Source: Colius striatus (Eukaryota; Chordata; Aves; Coliiformes; Coliidae). From it: 64,000 nucleotides of DNA. Position numbers and translations under genes: made by a program. The stretch covers positions 3,968,001-4,032,000 of the forward strand of contig NC_084776.1 of assembly GCF_028858725.1 (NCBI RefSeq). The letters run 5' to 3'. Positions 22,901 to 35,200 of the stretch are shown here, in pieces. Below the pieces are notes generated by a model, which was not told the DNA's origin, did no database searches, and worked only from the letters and a program-made list of their open reading frames with translations. How positions within the stretch are numbered: position 1 is the first letter of the stretch; every line of letters starts with the position of its first letter.

Positions 22901-23920
22901 GTATGAGGCAAACACACAGAGGTGCCTGGAGATGAGCTGTGACTCTGCAGAGTGATCCATGGCAGAGCTGAAATCAGGTAAAGCCAAGAGTGTCTGAATG
23001 CAGTCCTCTCATGCAAAATGACAGGCCCAATTTTCTAGCCACTGATTGTGTCCCTGTCACCCCTTCAGATCAGGACTAGATGGCCTGTATTGCTTCAGTT
23101 ACTTTAGCCATTACTTCTCATAAGCAAGTTGGACCTGTGGTGTCTGGTACCCCTATAACTCTCACCACATGTGGCCACTGTCACTTGAGCTGTGGCCTCC
23201 AGACAAGAGTGTAGCATTTTGCACTGCCCTGGTCTCCTGGAAATATCTGCATATAGACAAAGAGAACAGGAGCCTACCCCCTCCCCAGCAAATTCAGTGC
23301 ACAGAGCTCAACCCTGAATCAAGGAATTTCTCGGAGCTGGAAGAACAAATCTAGAAGTACTTACAGCATGTGTTGGCACTCTCAACAGATTTGTTCCACC
23401 TGTGGGTGCTGAGCCTTTAACAGCCTCTAGGCAATCAGTCCCTCTTGGCTGGAAGTCAGAGACCCCAAGGGAGCAGAGAGGGGAAATACACAGACTTAGG
23501 AAGAGAGATTCTTGTTTCTCCCAGGGACCTCGGGGGCCAGTTGATCTCTGCAGAAGGATGGTATGTTCAGCATGACTGAAGGTATTAGCTGGCTGAGCCC
23601 TGAAACCTCAGAACATTGTGTACACTGCTTAAATCCAGTTTAGTCATTGCTGGAAGGAGGCACAGCTGCCCTGTGAGAAAACAACCCTGACACACACCTG
23701 TGCTTTGTCAAAGGAGGACGCCTGAAAGGCTTTTCTTTCTCTATTTCCTTGTAGTTTCTTTTTGTTGTTGTTTTTGGGGGCTTTTTTTTCCCCCTGAAGC
23801 TGACCTTTTCCCACTAACATGATTTCTTCCTGACTGTTGCAGGCTGAATCACACAGCCCTACATGCCTGTGTATGGAACGGGGCTGTGGGAAGCAGACCT
23901 GACTAATGGCCCCTACAAGG

Positions 23921-24130
23921 CAAAAATTATAATTGATGCTTTTTAATTACAAGTTTCCTCCATTATGGTCTAGTTTTTCAGCTTATCATCATTAGCAGTA
24001 TAATGGAGACTTAAGTAAATTGCTGCCTTTTCCTCTTTTGTAGCATATCTAGGTCAGGTTTTCATGTTTAGTAGTTATTATCTCAGACACTAATTAGTGC
24101 AGACTGGCTAAAAAAGGTCACAGCTGCATT
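23921..24130. other. AT-rich block, possible conserved non-coding element
   Basis: Dense homeodomain-type cores (ATAATTGATG, TTTTTAATTAC, ATCATCATTAGCAG, CACTAATTAG) in a stretch with no simple repeats. The motif density is seen in the sequence; conservation and enhancer function are guesses. Confidence 0.2.
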
Positions 24131-27100
24131 TTACTGTGTTCTAACATGGACTGGGCTGGGTGCTCATGCCAACCGATTCTCCTAATTGCTGTGTCTTCTG
24201 GAGTCATTTCCACCAGCACAAAATCACTGTGGTTTGACTGGGTAGTTGCTTCACACCTGCTTTGTACTTCTGTCGGTGAAAGACAAGGTTGAAGGCAAAG
24301 GAGTGTCAGCAGTCATCTTGTTCACAGCACATGTCCCCTGTTCTGTACTTCAGAAGTCATAGCAATCATGCTTTATGCATCCTTGACTTTTCAAGCTCTG
24401 TGCAGTTGCAGTCAAAGGGTTGAAGTTGTTGCCTTTCCATGAGGAAATGAATGGAGCTTTTATTCCCTGCCTTTGACCAATGCACTTAGATGGTTTTAGG
24501 CCCAGCGGATTGTTTCTAATAGCAGGCAAAAATTGATCACCAGGTACTTTGATGCAGCCCTTTTATTTACAAAGAAAGTACAAAATTCTCTACTAGCTGC
24601 TAAGAGGAAAATTAACTCTATCCCAGCTGAAAAAAGAACACCTTGAACCAAAGAGGACTCGGGCAATTCAGTCCTTCTAGGCAGCACTTTACCCAGAAGC
24701 ACTGCACCGGGTTTTTTTTTATCTCAAGGTCATTCTTGTAGAGTTTATCTGTTTCAGCCTGGTTTGGAGAGAAGGCTGCTCCTGGCAGACCACAGGAGCA
24801 CACAGCTGCTCCAAGCACTGCCCTCCTCCCTGCACCTTCAAAGCCCAACTTTTCACCTTGGGGAAATCTCGAACACGTTAGTGTCTCCTCCAGGTTTGCC
24901 CTTTAGCCTTTTTTCTTGGGGTGGCTGTTCCAGTTTCAGCTGCCTGCTTCTGCAGGAGAGCTTGTTTGTTTCTTATACAAAAGAATATCTAATAAAGACA
25001 ACATTAAACCTGTTGGGGTCATAAACTTTTTGCCTGATGCCTGTGTCTGGATGGCACTGGGGTTAGATATTCAGTATGTCTTTGTGATGAAGAGTAAGAT
25101 CTTTGCAGACTTACTGTGAGTGGTGAGGAACAGGAATATGTGATGGAATTGGAGCGAGGTGAGATTCTCACTGACCATGTTTTTACTGTATGTTCCCATT
25201 GCCACTAGGGAGAAGTACCTTGTTGATCAATAAGCAGTATGCTTTGCTAATACTGGCTTGAATTTCTCTACTTCCCTTGCTCTACTCATCATATTTAACC
25301 TTGGATTTATTTGTGGAGAACTGTAGAAAAAATCCTGTTTAAGAAAGGAAGAAATAGAAAAAAAGCCTGGACATCATTTGTTTTCTTGCAATATTGTCCT
25401 GGTGAGTTTCCAATCTGTTAATGAATGAACATTGACATCTAAACCATCCCCAGGGGAGGCTTCAGATCCATCTGAATTCAGTAAGAGGTTCCTAAATAGC
25501 TGTATCAAGCCCATACTTCAAAAGAAACACAATTTGCTATTTTTAAAACATGTAAGTTTTGGAAGGCTTTGAATATCAAGATTAATTCTCTAAGTGCAAC
25601 AGAAGGCAGCACTGACGGATGAGTCTTACTCAAATCTGGAAGGTTTTAATGTTGCCTGGAATCTAGATTTGGTGTTCTGAAAGCTTAAGGTATAACTGTG
25701 TTTAGTTTTCTTTCCAGACCAGGCTGTGCATGTACTTATCAGATTCCTTACTATATCTCACTAGATTTATGGAAAAATATATTACTTTATCTATCAGCAC
25801 TAGAAATTTTGACTCATGGATTCTGGCTGGATAGATTTCTGAGCAATGTTTAATTAAAAGATTTAATGATACTCTGAACAAGACATGACTCACTCTGAAC
25901 AACAGGGAGCAGCTCTTATACATGAAAAAATCACCCTAAGGTCATATCCCCAAGGTCATATGGAGCCAGATGTTGCCCTGCACAGTGTTGTTTGCAGTAG
26001 GCAGCAGTATAAGATGGCTGTGGAAGCTGTGCAGAAGGCTCAGGGCAGCTGCACAGGTTTGGGGACTGGATTATGCATCAGGTCACTAAAATGACAAAGC
26101 AAAGCTGAGTGGAATATTATCAGTGCCTGGCATTAACCACCTGCCTTGGATGTCTGAGCTCAGAGGTTACTCTGCTCTGCAGCAGAGCCACTGAGAATCC
26201 TGTTTGGAACTGCCCTTTGGAGTGCCTGTCTTTTCATTGCCTATAATAGGTAGTCTAAGGAGCACAGATTCCTTATTTAGCCACCTGAATGATTAGCACA
26301 GTGACATGTTATTTAATATGCCTCTGTGTTGTGGTCTTCATCCTAAGTTACAGGTAACATTACTGGAAAGAAGGAGAATGTGAAGTCCAGAATTCTGTTG
26401 TGGAGTCACTGAGAACATTTGGCTTCAGAGGCTGGGTCCAAACCTGCCAGAGAAGTGGGCCAGGACAGAGCTGTCACTGGTGTTTGGTTGGTTGTAGGGA
26501 GAGAAGGGAAGGATTGAATCTTGGCTGTGATTATTTTGTGTGAATGGACAAATACCAAATGCTCTATCAGAGGCAGTTCTTTAACATATCAATGCTGTGT
26601 TTGCTTTCAAAGCTGTGTTTTATGGGATGTAACTGCACCTTTGTGTTCTCATTGTTTAAGCTCAGTCTTCTCAGCACAGCTCAGTCTTGCCCCATTTAAA
26701 AGAAGACCTTGCCCCTGTTTTATTCCAAAATGCTGAACTGACTGGCACAGACATTTGGCTTTGTTCTGCAATATGTGGATGTGAGCCACACCACCACTGC
26801 TGCTCAGTTAAAGGTTACTAATTACTGTCGCAGAGATTGCAGTTGGCCAAGTTCATGTAAATAAATGTTCTAGCAAGAGTCAGGTTTGAAAATGAAAATG
26901 CACTGTCTAGATACACAGAGCAGCCTAAATGATATCAGCCTCACAAAAACAATGCATGTTGTTTACCCCTTCAGAACATGGGAAATGCCCTGCCCAGGTC
27001 CACCTCTGCCAGTTCTGTATCTCAGCTGGAGAAACCAATGTCTCTTCAATGTCTTACCCTTCTCTGGTAACTAAGGATTGTCTTCATGCAGCAGTGTCTG

Positions 27101-30100
27101 ATTCCATTTGACCAGGCATACATTCAGCTGTGGATCAGATGGGAATGCTCTCAGAACAAAAACATCTGAGCAAGATGTCACCGTTTTTATCATAGTGTTG
27201 ACGTTTTGACCTCACGCCAGCACGATCCAGGAGCAACTCCCATTAAAGCTATTGATGGGAGTCTTTCCTCGAAGGGGACACTCAGGAAACCTTCCCTGAA
27301 TTATCTTTTAAAGTAGATTAGTTAAATTCTATTAAACCTTATGCAGATATTCACATCCAGAATTAAGTGGCATTAATCTGATTTTGAGTACTTCACTCTG
27401 AAACTGAAGAAAGCCAAATTGAATGAAGGCCACTTTAATTGTGACTAACAGCACTCGTGCAGGACCCCAGTGTAACTTCACTAATCACTTTCAAGTCACA
27501 CTTGTCATTAATTCAGATTATGTTTTCTGACTTTCCCTGTGAAGACAAGGGACAATAAAATCACCATAAATGAGCTGACCACACGTTCCCTCCTACTCCC
27601 AACCCCCAAAACGCTATGGATGTGTCTCCTCCTGAATGCTGGACAGGTGGTTTGGAGTTCTGGATCTGAGGGTTGCTGTTCATTCCTAGTCTATAGTCAA
27701 TGCTCTTTTCTCTTTACTAACCATTTATATTAAGCACATCAGTGTAGACCCTTAGCACCTGTCCATGCACAAGCAGAAGGGTGCTGCTGGCTGGTGTTAG
27801 TGTTCCTGTGGTAGAGCTGTGCATGTGGGACAGTGGCAGTGTATGTGCCCAGTTTAAATATGTAGCTTCAGCTGTTCTGTATCAGGAGTACTAAATTTAC
27901 TTGTAGATTTAAAATAGGTGAATGATTTGGCAGCTTAAAGGTCAGGACATGTGCTGTTTATTTTGTGCTTTGCTTTTCCTGATTAACAGAAAATTGCCTG
28001 TAGCATCAGAGATTATTGTCAAGGGCTTCTGGTGCAATGCCTGCACAGACAAAGTGCAGAACTGTGCCATTGTATCTCCCATACCTTCCCCCAGCTTTGT
28101 ATTTTGTCACAGTTGCACTCTGAAGTAATCCAGCACTCAGCCAGTGTATGTTCTAACTCACAAAGGTCTCTGCGGAGGGAGGGGTATTGACTTCTCCATC
28201 ATGTGCAGATCAAATTTCAGGCTTTTAGAGTTTTGTGCATTTGCCAGGTACACTGAAATACAGATATCAGCTCTTGCAACCTTCATGTGACTTTGACAGC
28301 ACTCACACGGCTATTCAGCGTGGCACAGGGACTCACTTCTTCCCCAGCAATGGGTGGCATCACTGCCATTTTCCTTCTCTGGATTTGGCATCATGGGCGG
28401 ATTGTGAGGAGCATCAAGAAGGCTTTGCAGGCCTGAGAGAAACCTGTGCACATTTACAGCATTCAAACGGTTTGACCTATTGCAAAACATCATCCCTTGG
28501 GAGCGAGTCTGCCTCTGGGTGTCACCTTGGCTGCACTGTTCTAGCTCTGCAAGCCCTGCTGACCTTGTTTTAGCTCTTCTGTGAATCCACGTGGCCTCCT
28601 GGCAGCCATGAGAGAGGATATGCTGCTGCCCTTCAGCCCACAGCTGCAGGGAGATAGGTGGAAGTTAGAACCTCCTCTGGCTCTGGAAATGTGTCTTCTC
28701 TGAGTGCATGCAAGGATTTGATATGAGGAGAAGTAGAGAGCTATTTCTGCAAAGATACTTGGCAATGTAGAAGCCTTTGCTAAATGAAAAATGACAAAAG
28801 AGAAAGATCACAAAGACCTCAGACCAGCTTTAAAAGAAAAAAGCAGCCACACAGAAAAAAACCCCACAGAATAACGTGCTTTAGCACAGGAAGCAACAAG
28901 AGCTCAGAGCTTCTGCAGGTCCCAGGGGGATTTCAGCAGCAGAGCTGGAGCCAAGCTGGGAGAGCTGGCTGTGGAGGCTCTCCAGGCAGGGTAGGACCTG
29001 CCCGTGCTCCTTTGTGCCAGGCAGCAGCCCTTGCTGCTCAGGGGCTGGGATTGGTGGATGGGGAGAAGTGATGGGTTAGAGGCCAAGATGGGCAGATGTG
29101 CAATTCACAGAATTCAGGTCCAAAGACAGAAGTCAAACTGCTGAGGAGGGAAAGAACTGGGAGGTGCTGAGGGTGTGGGTTCAGTGTTTGGCAAGCAGAA
29201 GGTAGGTACACAAGCTGAAGGTAGGCACTCAAGCACTGTGGAAGGAGGGTGGCATTTGGGAGGCTCATACTCTCCTCTGTACCCACAGGCAGAAGCAGCT
29301 GAAGCCCTGGGGGAAGCCTTGGCCCCACGCTGCCGTTTGGCTGTAGGCATTGAGTGGGGCTGGTTTGGGTTTTTCTCTTTCCCCAGCTTTAATATCATAC
29401 AGATAACAAAGTAACAATGAGGCTGTTCCACACAGACACAAACCCCACACATGGCCAAGATCCAGCAGCTGCCTCATTCATTTTAAAGCTTCTCAGCACA
29501 AACTGGCAAGCAGGACTGTCCTGCAGCTCTTGGGTCTTCCCCAGGAGATCTGACAGTAATGAGAGATTTGTGAAAACCATGTGGAAACTCAGACCTCACG
29601 GAATGTTCTTTCCTCACAAAAGGACACGCTCTAAACTGTCCTGAGCTGTGAAATTCTGATGGGGGCATTACAGAGAAATGATCTGAGCCTCACGGTAGCT
29701 CTGGGAGAGAAATATTACTTGTTATTTTACAGCCTGCTCAAGCACTGCTTTTAAAAGGCATTTAAATGTCTCCCTCACACAGTCCAAAAGATTAAAGTCA
29801 TTTTTTTCAACAGCAGCTCCTGTCTATAGATACCTGTTTCTGGAAGCTGCAGGCCTGTTGTTTCTCACAACCACTGTGGACTTACACGTAGGATATGGAA
29901 ATACTCAAAAGAAATAAGCATTACTTTATTCTCTTGTCTTTTTGTGAAAGAGAAGTTCTCCAACAAAAGGATTTACAGCACTGAATGACTCAAGAATTCA
30001 GAGATTCTTCATTTTTCGCTCTTCTATCTGGCTGGGACTCACCTTCAGAAGAGGATTCCCAAGAGGCCACACACACCCTGAAGCTCAGAGGCAGGTAACC

Positions 30101-32139
30101 TGATCAGACTCAGCTCCTGACTAGTTTTTCCCAGCACGTTTCAGTCCGTGCTGAGCGCCTAATGTCAGGTGCAAAAATATTTCTCTTGAGGCAGGCCTTT
30201 TAGGCTTATGTTGCCCAAGTTGGGTGCAAATAGAAGGCAGAAAAAGCACCATAAATTATTGTGAATTGTTTACAGTTTAACACAGCTAAACCCAATCCTT
30301 CAGGCAGAGTTTCAGCCACGATCTCTGCTTCTGTGTGGAAAACCTGTTGTTAAAACAACTGTTATCTTCAGGCTTTGGAAGCATTAACATCAGCTTTGTA
30401 TAGTGATTCAAAGATCTACCAACACACAACAAAAGCTATGAGAAGAAACCTGTCCTAGATGACTGAATACACTTGTACCTATATTTAACGTTGTCTTTTT
30501 AGTACAAAGAAAAGGCTGCAGAATAAATAAAGGTGATGCAGAGGTGCTCATCCAATGCAGTCTTTTGATGAGTTCCTTCAGCTCAAGGAGACTGAAGACT
30601 GCTGAGTTTACTGCTCAGACACCCAACAGTTTGAAGGATCTGGCCCTCCCTTTGATGGGCTCAGGCCTTTCCTCTCTGTACCAGATTTTCCTGGGTGCTG
30701 ACCACGCTCAGTACCTCTGGGTTTATGATGACATGCAGGAATCCCAGTTTTAAAAACAGCTACTAAGAGGCCCGAAGAACTCAGAAATACCTGGTGATAA
30801 CTCACTTCCAAAAGCACCAAATTGCCCCTGAAATGTAAAGAGAAAAGCAGGATGTTACCTGCACCTACCTCTGAACTAGACTGTACAACCTGTTCCCTGC
30901 CAGATATCTAATGCCCAGTGTGACAGGGCCCCAAACCCTGGCTGAGCTATAGATAAAGTAGTAAACCAACTGAAAATTATATAGTATATTCAACTCCTTG
31001 CATCAGCTTGTTTGGAGCAATTTGAATTCTGCTCACATATCCCACTAAATGCTGGCTGGTAAATAACTTTTGCCTCATCAGCTCCTAAAGTATCACAAAT
31101 TTAAACGCCGGTGTGAAACAGAGTATGAAAAATCTCAAAGGATTCCTTTTGTTGTAATTCAAACTGAAACTGTTAAAAGTAAAGAGAAGTGATGAGAACT
31201 GATGTAGCCAAATTAATCCACGGGGCAGCTAAAGAAACCTGGGCAGCTAAGGCTGACATCCATCTGACCCAGTGTAGATGTTGTAATCCCATTAATAGCT
31301 GTCTTCAGAAGCAAGAGCAATTAAGTGAAGGGTAAAAGCAGTGGTAAGGCTGTAATTTATTGCATGAGACCATTATTGGGAAAACAACCTTTTGACAGAG
31401 AGAATTATCATTTTTTCCAGTCTGCCTCAAACTGAGCAACCTGAAGGGTAAGTGAAACGACCTCTGGCACGGTACATTTCCTGGGGTAACTGCCTAGGAT
31501 GGGTAACTGGTAATTTTTTGGCCATTTGCCTCGATACCAAACTGCGTTGTTTTCTCTGCTCGCACACACGGCTCCTGCAGGCAGCAGCTCCTTCTCCAAA
31601 ACGAGGTAGCGGGAGACGACAGCAGTGAGCATCTGCCTGCCGAACCACCACCCGGGGCTCGCGTGGCAAACCCCCCCGCACGCCGCGTCTCCTCGATGTG
31701 GTCGGCGCACGAACGAAGGACCGCGAGGCTCAACGCCCAAACGGCGGCAGCGAGCGGCCCGCGCTGCCGACGGCCCCGCAAACCCACCCCCGCTTCCACT
31801 GGGGCGCTTGCTATTCACGGCCGTTCTCCCGGTGACCGGGAGTCACTGCTCGGGCCCGGGGATGGCCATTTACTCTTTCCCCGCGCGGCTCCTCGTTCTG
31901 GGGCGGTGTTTCCTTGCGTCAGCTCTTACCGGCTGCCTGAAACTTCAGTAGCCGGGGGAAAAGGGGCGATTCGTCTCCCCTCAGCTGGCCCCGGCAGCCC
32001 CTCGCCCGCCGGGCCAGGCCGCGTCCCGCCTCACGCCGCGGGCCCGCGCCCGCCCCGCCCCTCGGGCCGGCGCTGCGGAGACTGGGGCAGGGCGGGCCCG
32101 GCCCAGCGCGGGGCCCGGATTGGCGGCGCCGGCCAGCCC

Positions 32140-32240
32140 CGCCGCCTCTCCTCCCCTCGCCGTGGCCCGGCGCGGCGCTGGTGGCGCGGGCCGGGGGACG
32201 CCGGGGCCGCGGCCGGGCAGTGCCATGAGCTGCGGATAAG
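32140..32240 (+). other. TEX2: TEX2 untranslated exon 1
   Basis: The donor GATAAG|GTAAGC at 32240/32241 is a near-consensus splice site inside the CpG island. The first coding exon opens with an acceptor at 52135-52136 and carries only 26 nt before its ATG, so an upstream leader exon is required. The 5' end is estimated from the CCAAT box at 32119 and is not precise. The leader holds a four-codon upstream ORF. Confidence 0.6.
32225..32239 (+). other. Upstream ORF in the TEX2 leader (MSCG, stop)
   Basis: ATG at 32225 is followed by three codons and TAA at 32237-32239, one base before the exon 1 splice junction. The context has G at -3 but A at +4, so initiation would be moderate. The coding ATG lies 26 nt into the next exon, so the uORF stop and main start would be only 27 nt apart in the spliced mRNA. 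Confidence 0.45.
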
Positions 32241-35200
32241 GTAAGCGAGGCAGGGCGGGCCCCGCCGCGCCGCCTCGGCCCGTGCCGGGCAGCGCCCGCG
32301 CTCCTGGCCGCGCCCGCCGCGGGGGGAAGCGCCGCCGCAGCGCTCGGGCGTGAGGCGCGGGAGCCCGCCGGTCTGCGCGGGGCCGGGGCGGGAGCGAAGG
32401 GGCGGCGGAGGCGGGCCGGGCCTAGGGCGGGCGGGGGCCGGCGGGCGCTGGTGTCGGTCCGGCCGCGGCGCCGGCCCGCGGGGCCCCGGGCGCTCGGGAG
32501 GGTGCCGGGCTGCGGGGCGGCTGCCGGCGTAGAGCCGTGCCTGGGCCGGGGCGGCTGGGTCAGGCGGGGCCGGGTGCTGGGGTTATTTTTACTGTTGGGC
32601 AAGGTTCGGCGGGATGGAGTTACTTCCCCCTTCATCAGTGTAACTGAGATCGAGGTCTGCCCGCGGTGGGGTTTGCAGTTTGGCAGGAGCGCTGCCGGAG
32701 TAGAAGCGATCCCTTAGAAACAAGCAGCAGAGAAGCAGCGGTAACGTTTATTCTTGCGGGGACTGGGGGGAGGATTTCCAGTTGGCTTTTAGTGCTGTAG
32801 CCGAAAGGTTTTATGTCTCCTAAATTCGTTTCTTTTTCTCTAGCCCTAGGTGTCGGCTCTTTAGTTTCTGCTTCTCTGTTAATTCTCAGTGTCGTTTGTA
32901 TTTTGCCTCTCCGTCGTAGCTCAGTGTCTAAATTCGTTTACGGTGTCTCTTGAGCATGTGCTTAAAGTTCCTTCTGGGCTGAACTTCTTGACGATTTGTA
33001 TCTGTCAGCAAATGTCTTAAGGGACTTGTGCCCATAATTTAGGGGATTTAAGTATACAGATGAGTTTAATTTAAACTTTTGCATGTAACTTTCCTAATGT
33101 AACTGTAGGGTAATGTAATATACGACCTGAGTGCTGTAAGATTACCTTCTGTTAAGATGCTTTGTCATACTTCTCTGTCTTCACACAACTCCTCTTTCAA
33201 GATGATTTTGCCTGCATAACTTAGGCAGAACAAGGCAGACTCGCAGTCTCAGGGTGTGTTTTTTTACAAGATGATGTAGGTTTTCTTTAAAAATTTGAAG
33301 TAACTTCATATTCCTCAACTGGACAAAATTCAGGAAGTGTGACTGAAACCTTGTTCAAATTTTTTCTGACTTGTAAATGTGCTAAATTAGAGGTAAAACT
33401 AGTTAAACGTAGGCAAAAGAAAATAGAGTAATGTTTTTGATGTTAGAATTGTCTGTCAAAGACTCTTGACATCATGTTATTTAATGATCTGTGGGAAGTT
33501 ACTGTTCTGTTTAACTTCAAAGCTCATCCAACAAGCTTCTCTGTTGTGGCTGGCATATTAATAATAGACCAAGTAGGTGCTGAGGTTTGAGGTAGTGTTT
33601 CTAAGGCAGAATAGGGTAAGGTGCTTCCCCTCTTGAGCAAGAGACCAAAAAGGTAATTCTGTGCTTAGAGATGTCTTAACTGGACTCTCCTAGGGCATGG
33701 TGTCCCCTGTGAGTTGTATTGGTAAGATGAGTACTTCTCTTGTGAACTTTTCACTTTTGGTCCACACAAGGAACTTCTTCATATGACCCATATTGCTTTT
33801 ATTTCATAAATCAGTTAATGAAATCCAAAGTGGGAACCTGAAGGACACAACCCAATGAGGCACATATACTAATTGCTTACTGCTTTTTTGCATGAAAGCA
33901 ACACTTGGTAGTTTCAAACTTCTAAGACAACTGTTCTACCAAGTACAGAATGTAGAGCAGGAAACCTAGACAGAATGTGTAATGCTGGCAGTTCCCCTGT
34001 CGTGGTAGGTGTGTAAACAAAGTAAAGGGAGATAGGGAAACTTATCTACTAAATAAAAGGTTAATGTAACCGAAAGCTTAAAATCATGTAGCTGGAGGAC
34101 CATGCATTGTTGTATTCAAACAGCTTTGGTGATTGTGCTGCTCTCACCTCACTTTGCTGTGTGAAGTCAACCCAGTCCATTAGACAAACAGAAGATCTCT
34201 CTTGTAGCATGTCTGAAAGGCCTCAGACCTTACATTGTGCGAGCATGCAGGTGTCCAGTCACAAGGATGGCAATGAACACACCAAAGGGCATGTTTCATG
34301 CACTATTGTTCCCCTGTGGTGTTATCTGTGTGGTATCAAGGGCCAAGCTTTAGCCTGTTACGGCCCATGAGATAAATAGTGGTGCCAAGTGCGCAGAGTG
34401 GAGCTGCTGCCTGCCTGGGAACTGAGGGAAAATAAAGGCTGTTCATTAGGATGAATTGCAGGTTTCAAAACTATGAATGAGAGAGTAAGTAAATTCTGAT
34501 CTTAAACACAGTCTTGGAGCTTAAAATAGTCCCTCAAAACTCTGGATTTTTGTTATTTTCCTTTGGTAAGCTAGAAATTGTGTGATCAGATTCCAGAGTA
34601 AGTAGTAATATTAGCTCACTGTGGGCTAAAACACTTATCCTTGGATAAAGGCATCATGTTCTAGAAGCTTTTACTGCCTGAAATGAAACAATCAGATGAC
34701 AGTGAATGTTGGAAAATGAGAGCATTATGGAGGCTTAGAGATTAGAGAAATAAAGGTAAGAGTTAACGCTATGAGCCTTCATGAGTTGTACTTTGTATTA
34801 AGAGATGTGATGTATTCAGAGTAGAAATGGACTCTGGACATGCATAAGGATGCCACATGTGCCCAATAAAGGGGATGACTTTTCTTACTGTAGGTAAAGT
34901 GGACACTAGACTAAAGGATGTGTTGTGATTTCAAGGGGGAGAATGGTAGAACATTGAAATACTGAGGGAACAATGCCATGTGTCAGGACCACTGAGGAAT
35001 GCAGCACTTAAAGGGCAAATGAGGGACCGAGCAAGGCAGCATTGGCTTTGTGCCTGATGGATAGTGAGAGGCTTGTTCAAAGAAAAGCCTCCATACAAAG
35101 TTGTCTGAACTTTGACATGCTGTCTCTCATTGATGGCCCAAGATGTCTAATGGTCAAAACTAAATTTGCAATGCTACATGCAACTGGCCTTATTTCTGGT

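Larger units (their letters stand above)
19100..31560. other. Interval between PECAM1 and TEX2, no supported gene
   Basis: About 12.5 kb with no open frame that I recognise as a protein. It contains the minisatellite and CpG-rich patch (19580-19945), a weak exon-like segment (20022-20116) and an AT-rich block that could be conserved regulatory DNA (23921-24130). The remaining open frames are under about 115 codons and have no domain features. No tRNA, rRNA or snoRNA was recognised. Confidence 0.6.
31560..32720. promoter_or_regulatory. CpG island promoter of TEX2
   Basis: An abrupt island of about 1.1 kb with very high GC and CpG density, the only large one in the window. It contains GC boxes (CCCCGCCCC at 32053-32061; GGGCGGG near 32090) and an inverted CCAAT box (ATTGG at 32119-32123) in the expected position relative to an exon that ends at 32240. 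No TATA box is apparent. This is the pattern of a broadly expressed housekeeping-type promoter. The long open frames predicted inside it on both strands (for example 31919-32635 minus) reflect the lack of AT-rich stop codons. Confidence 0.85.

Noticed and set aside
31408..32717. Open frames of up to 238 codons, both strands, in the CpG island
   Set aside because: Stop codons are rare in such GC-rich sequence; the translations are low-complexity Ala/Gly/Pro/Arg, and the region is the TEX2 promoter and leader.
34087..34446. Possible solo LTR (TG...CA ends, ATAAATA box, AATAAA near the 3' end)
   Set aside because: Flanking bases do not form a target-site duplication and no second copy or internal retroviral sequence in the same orientation is visible.
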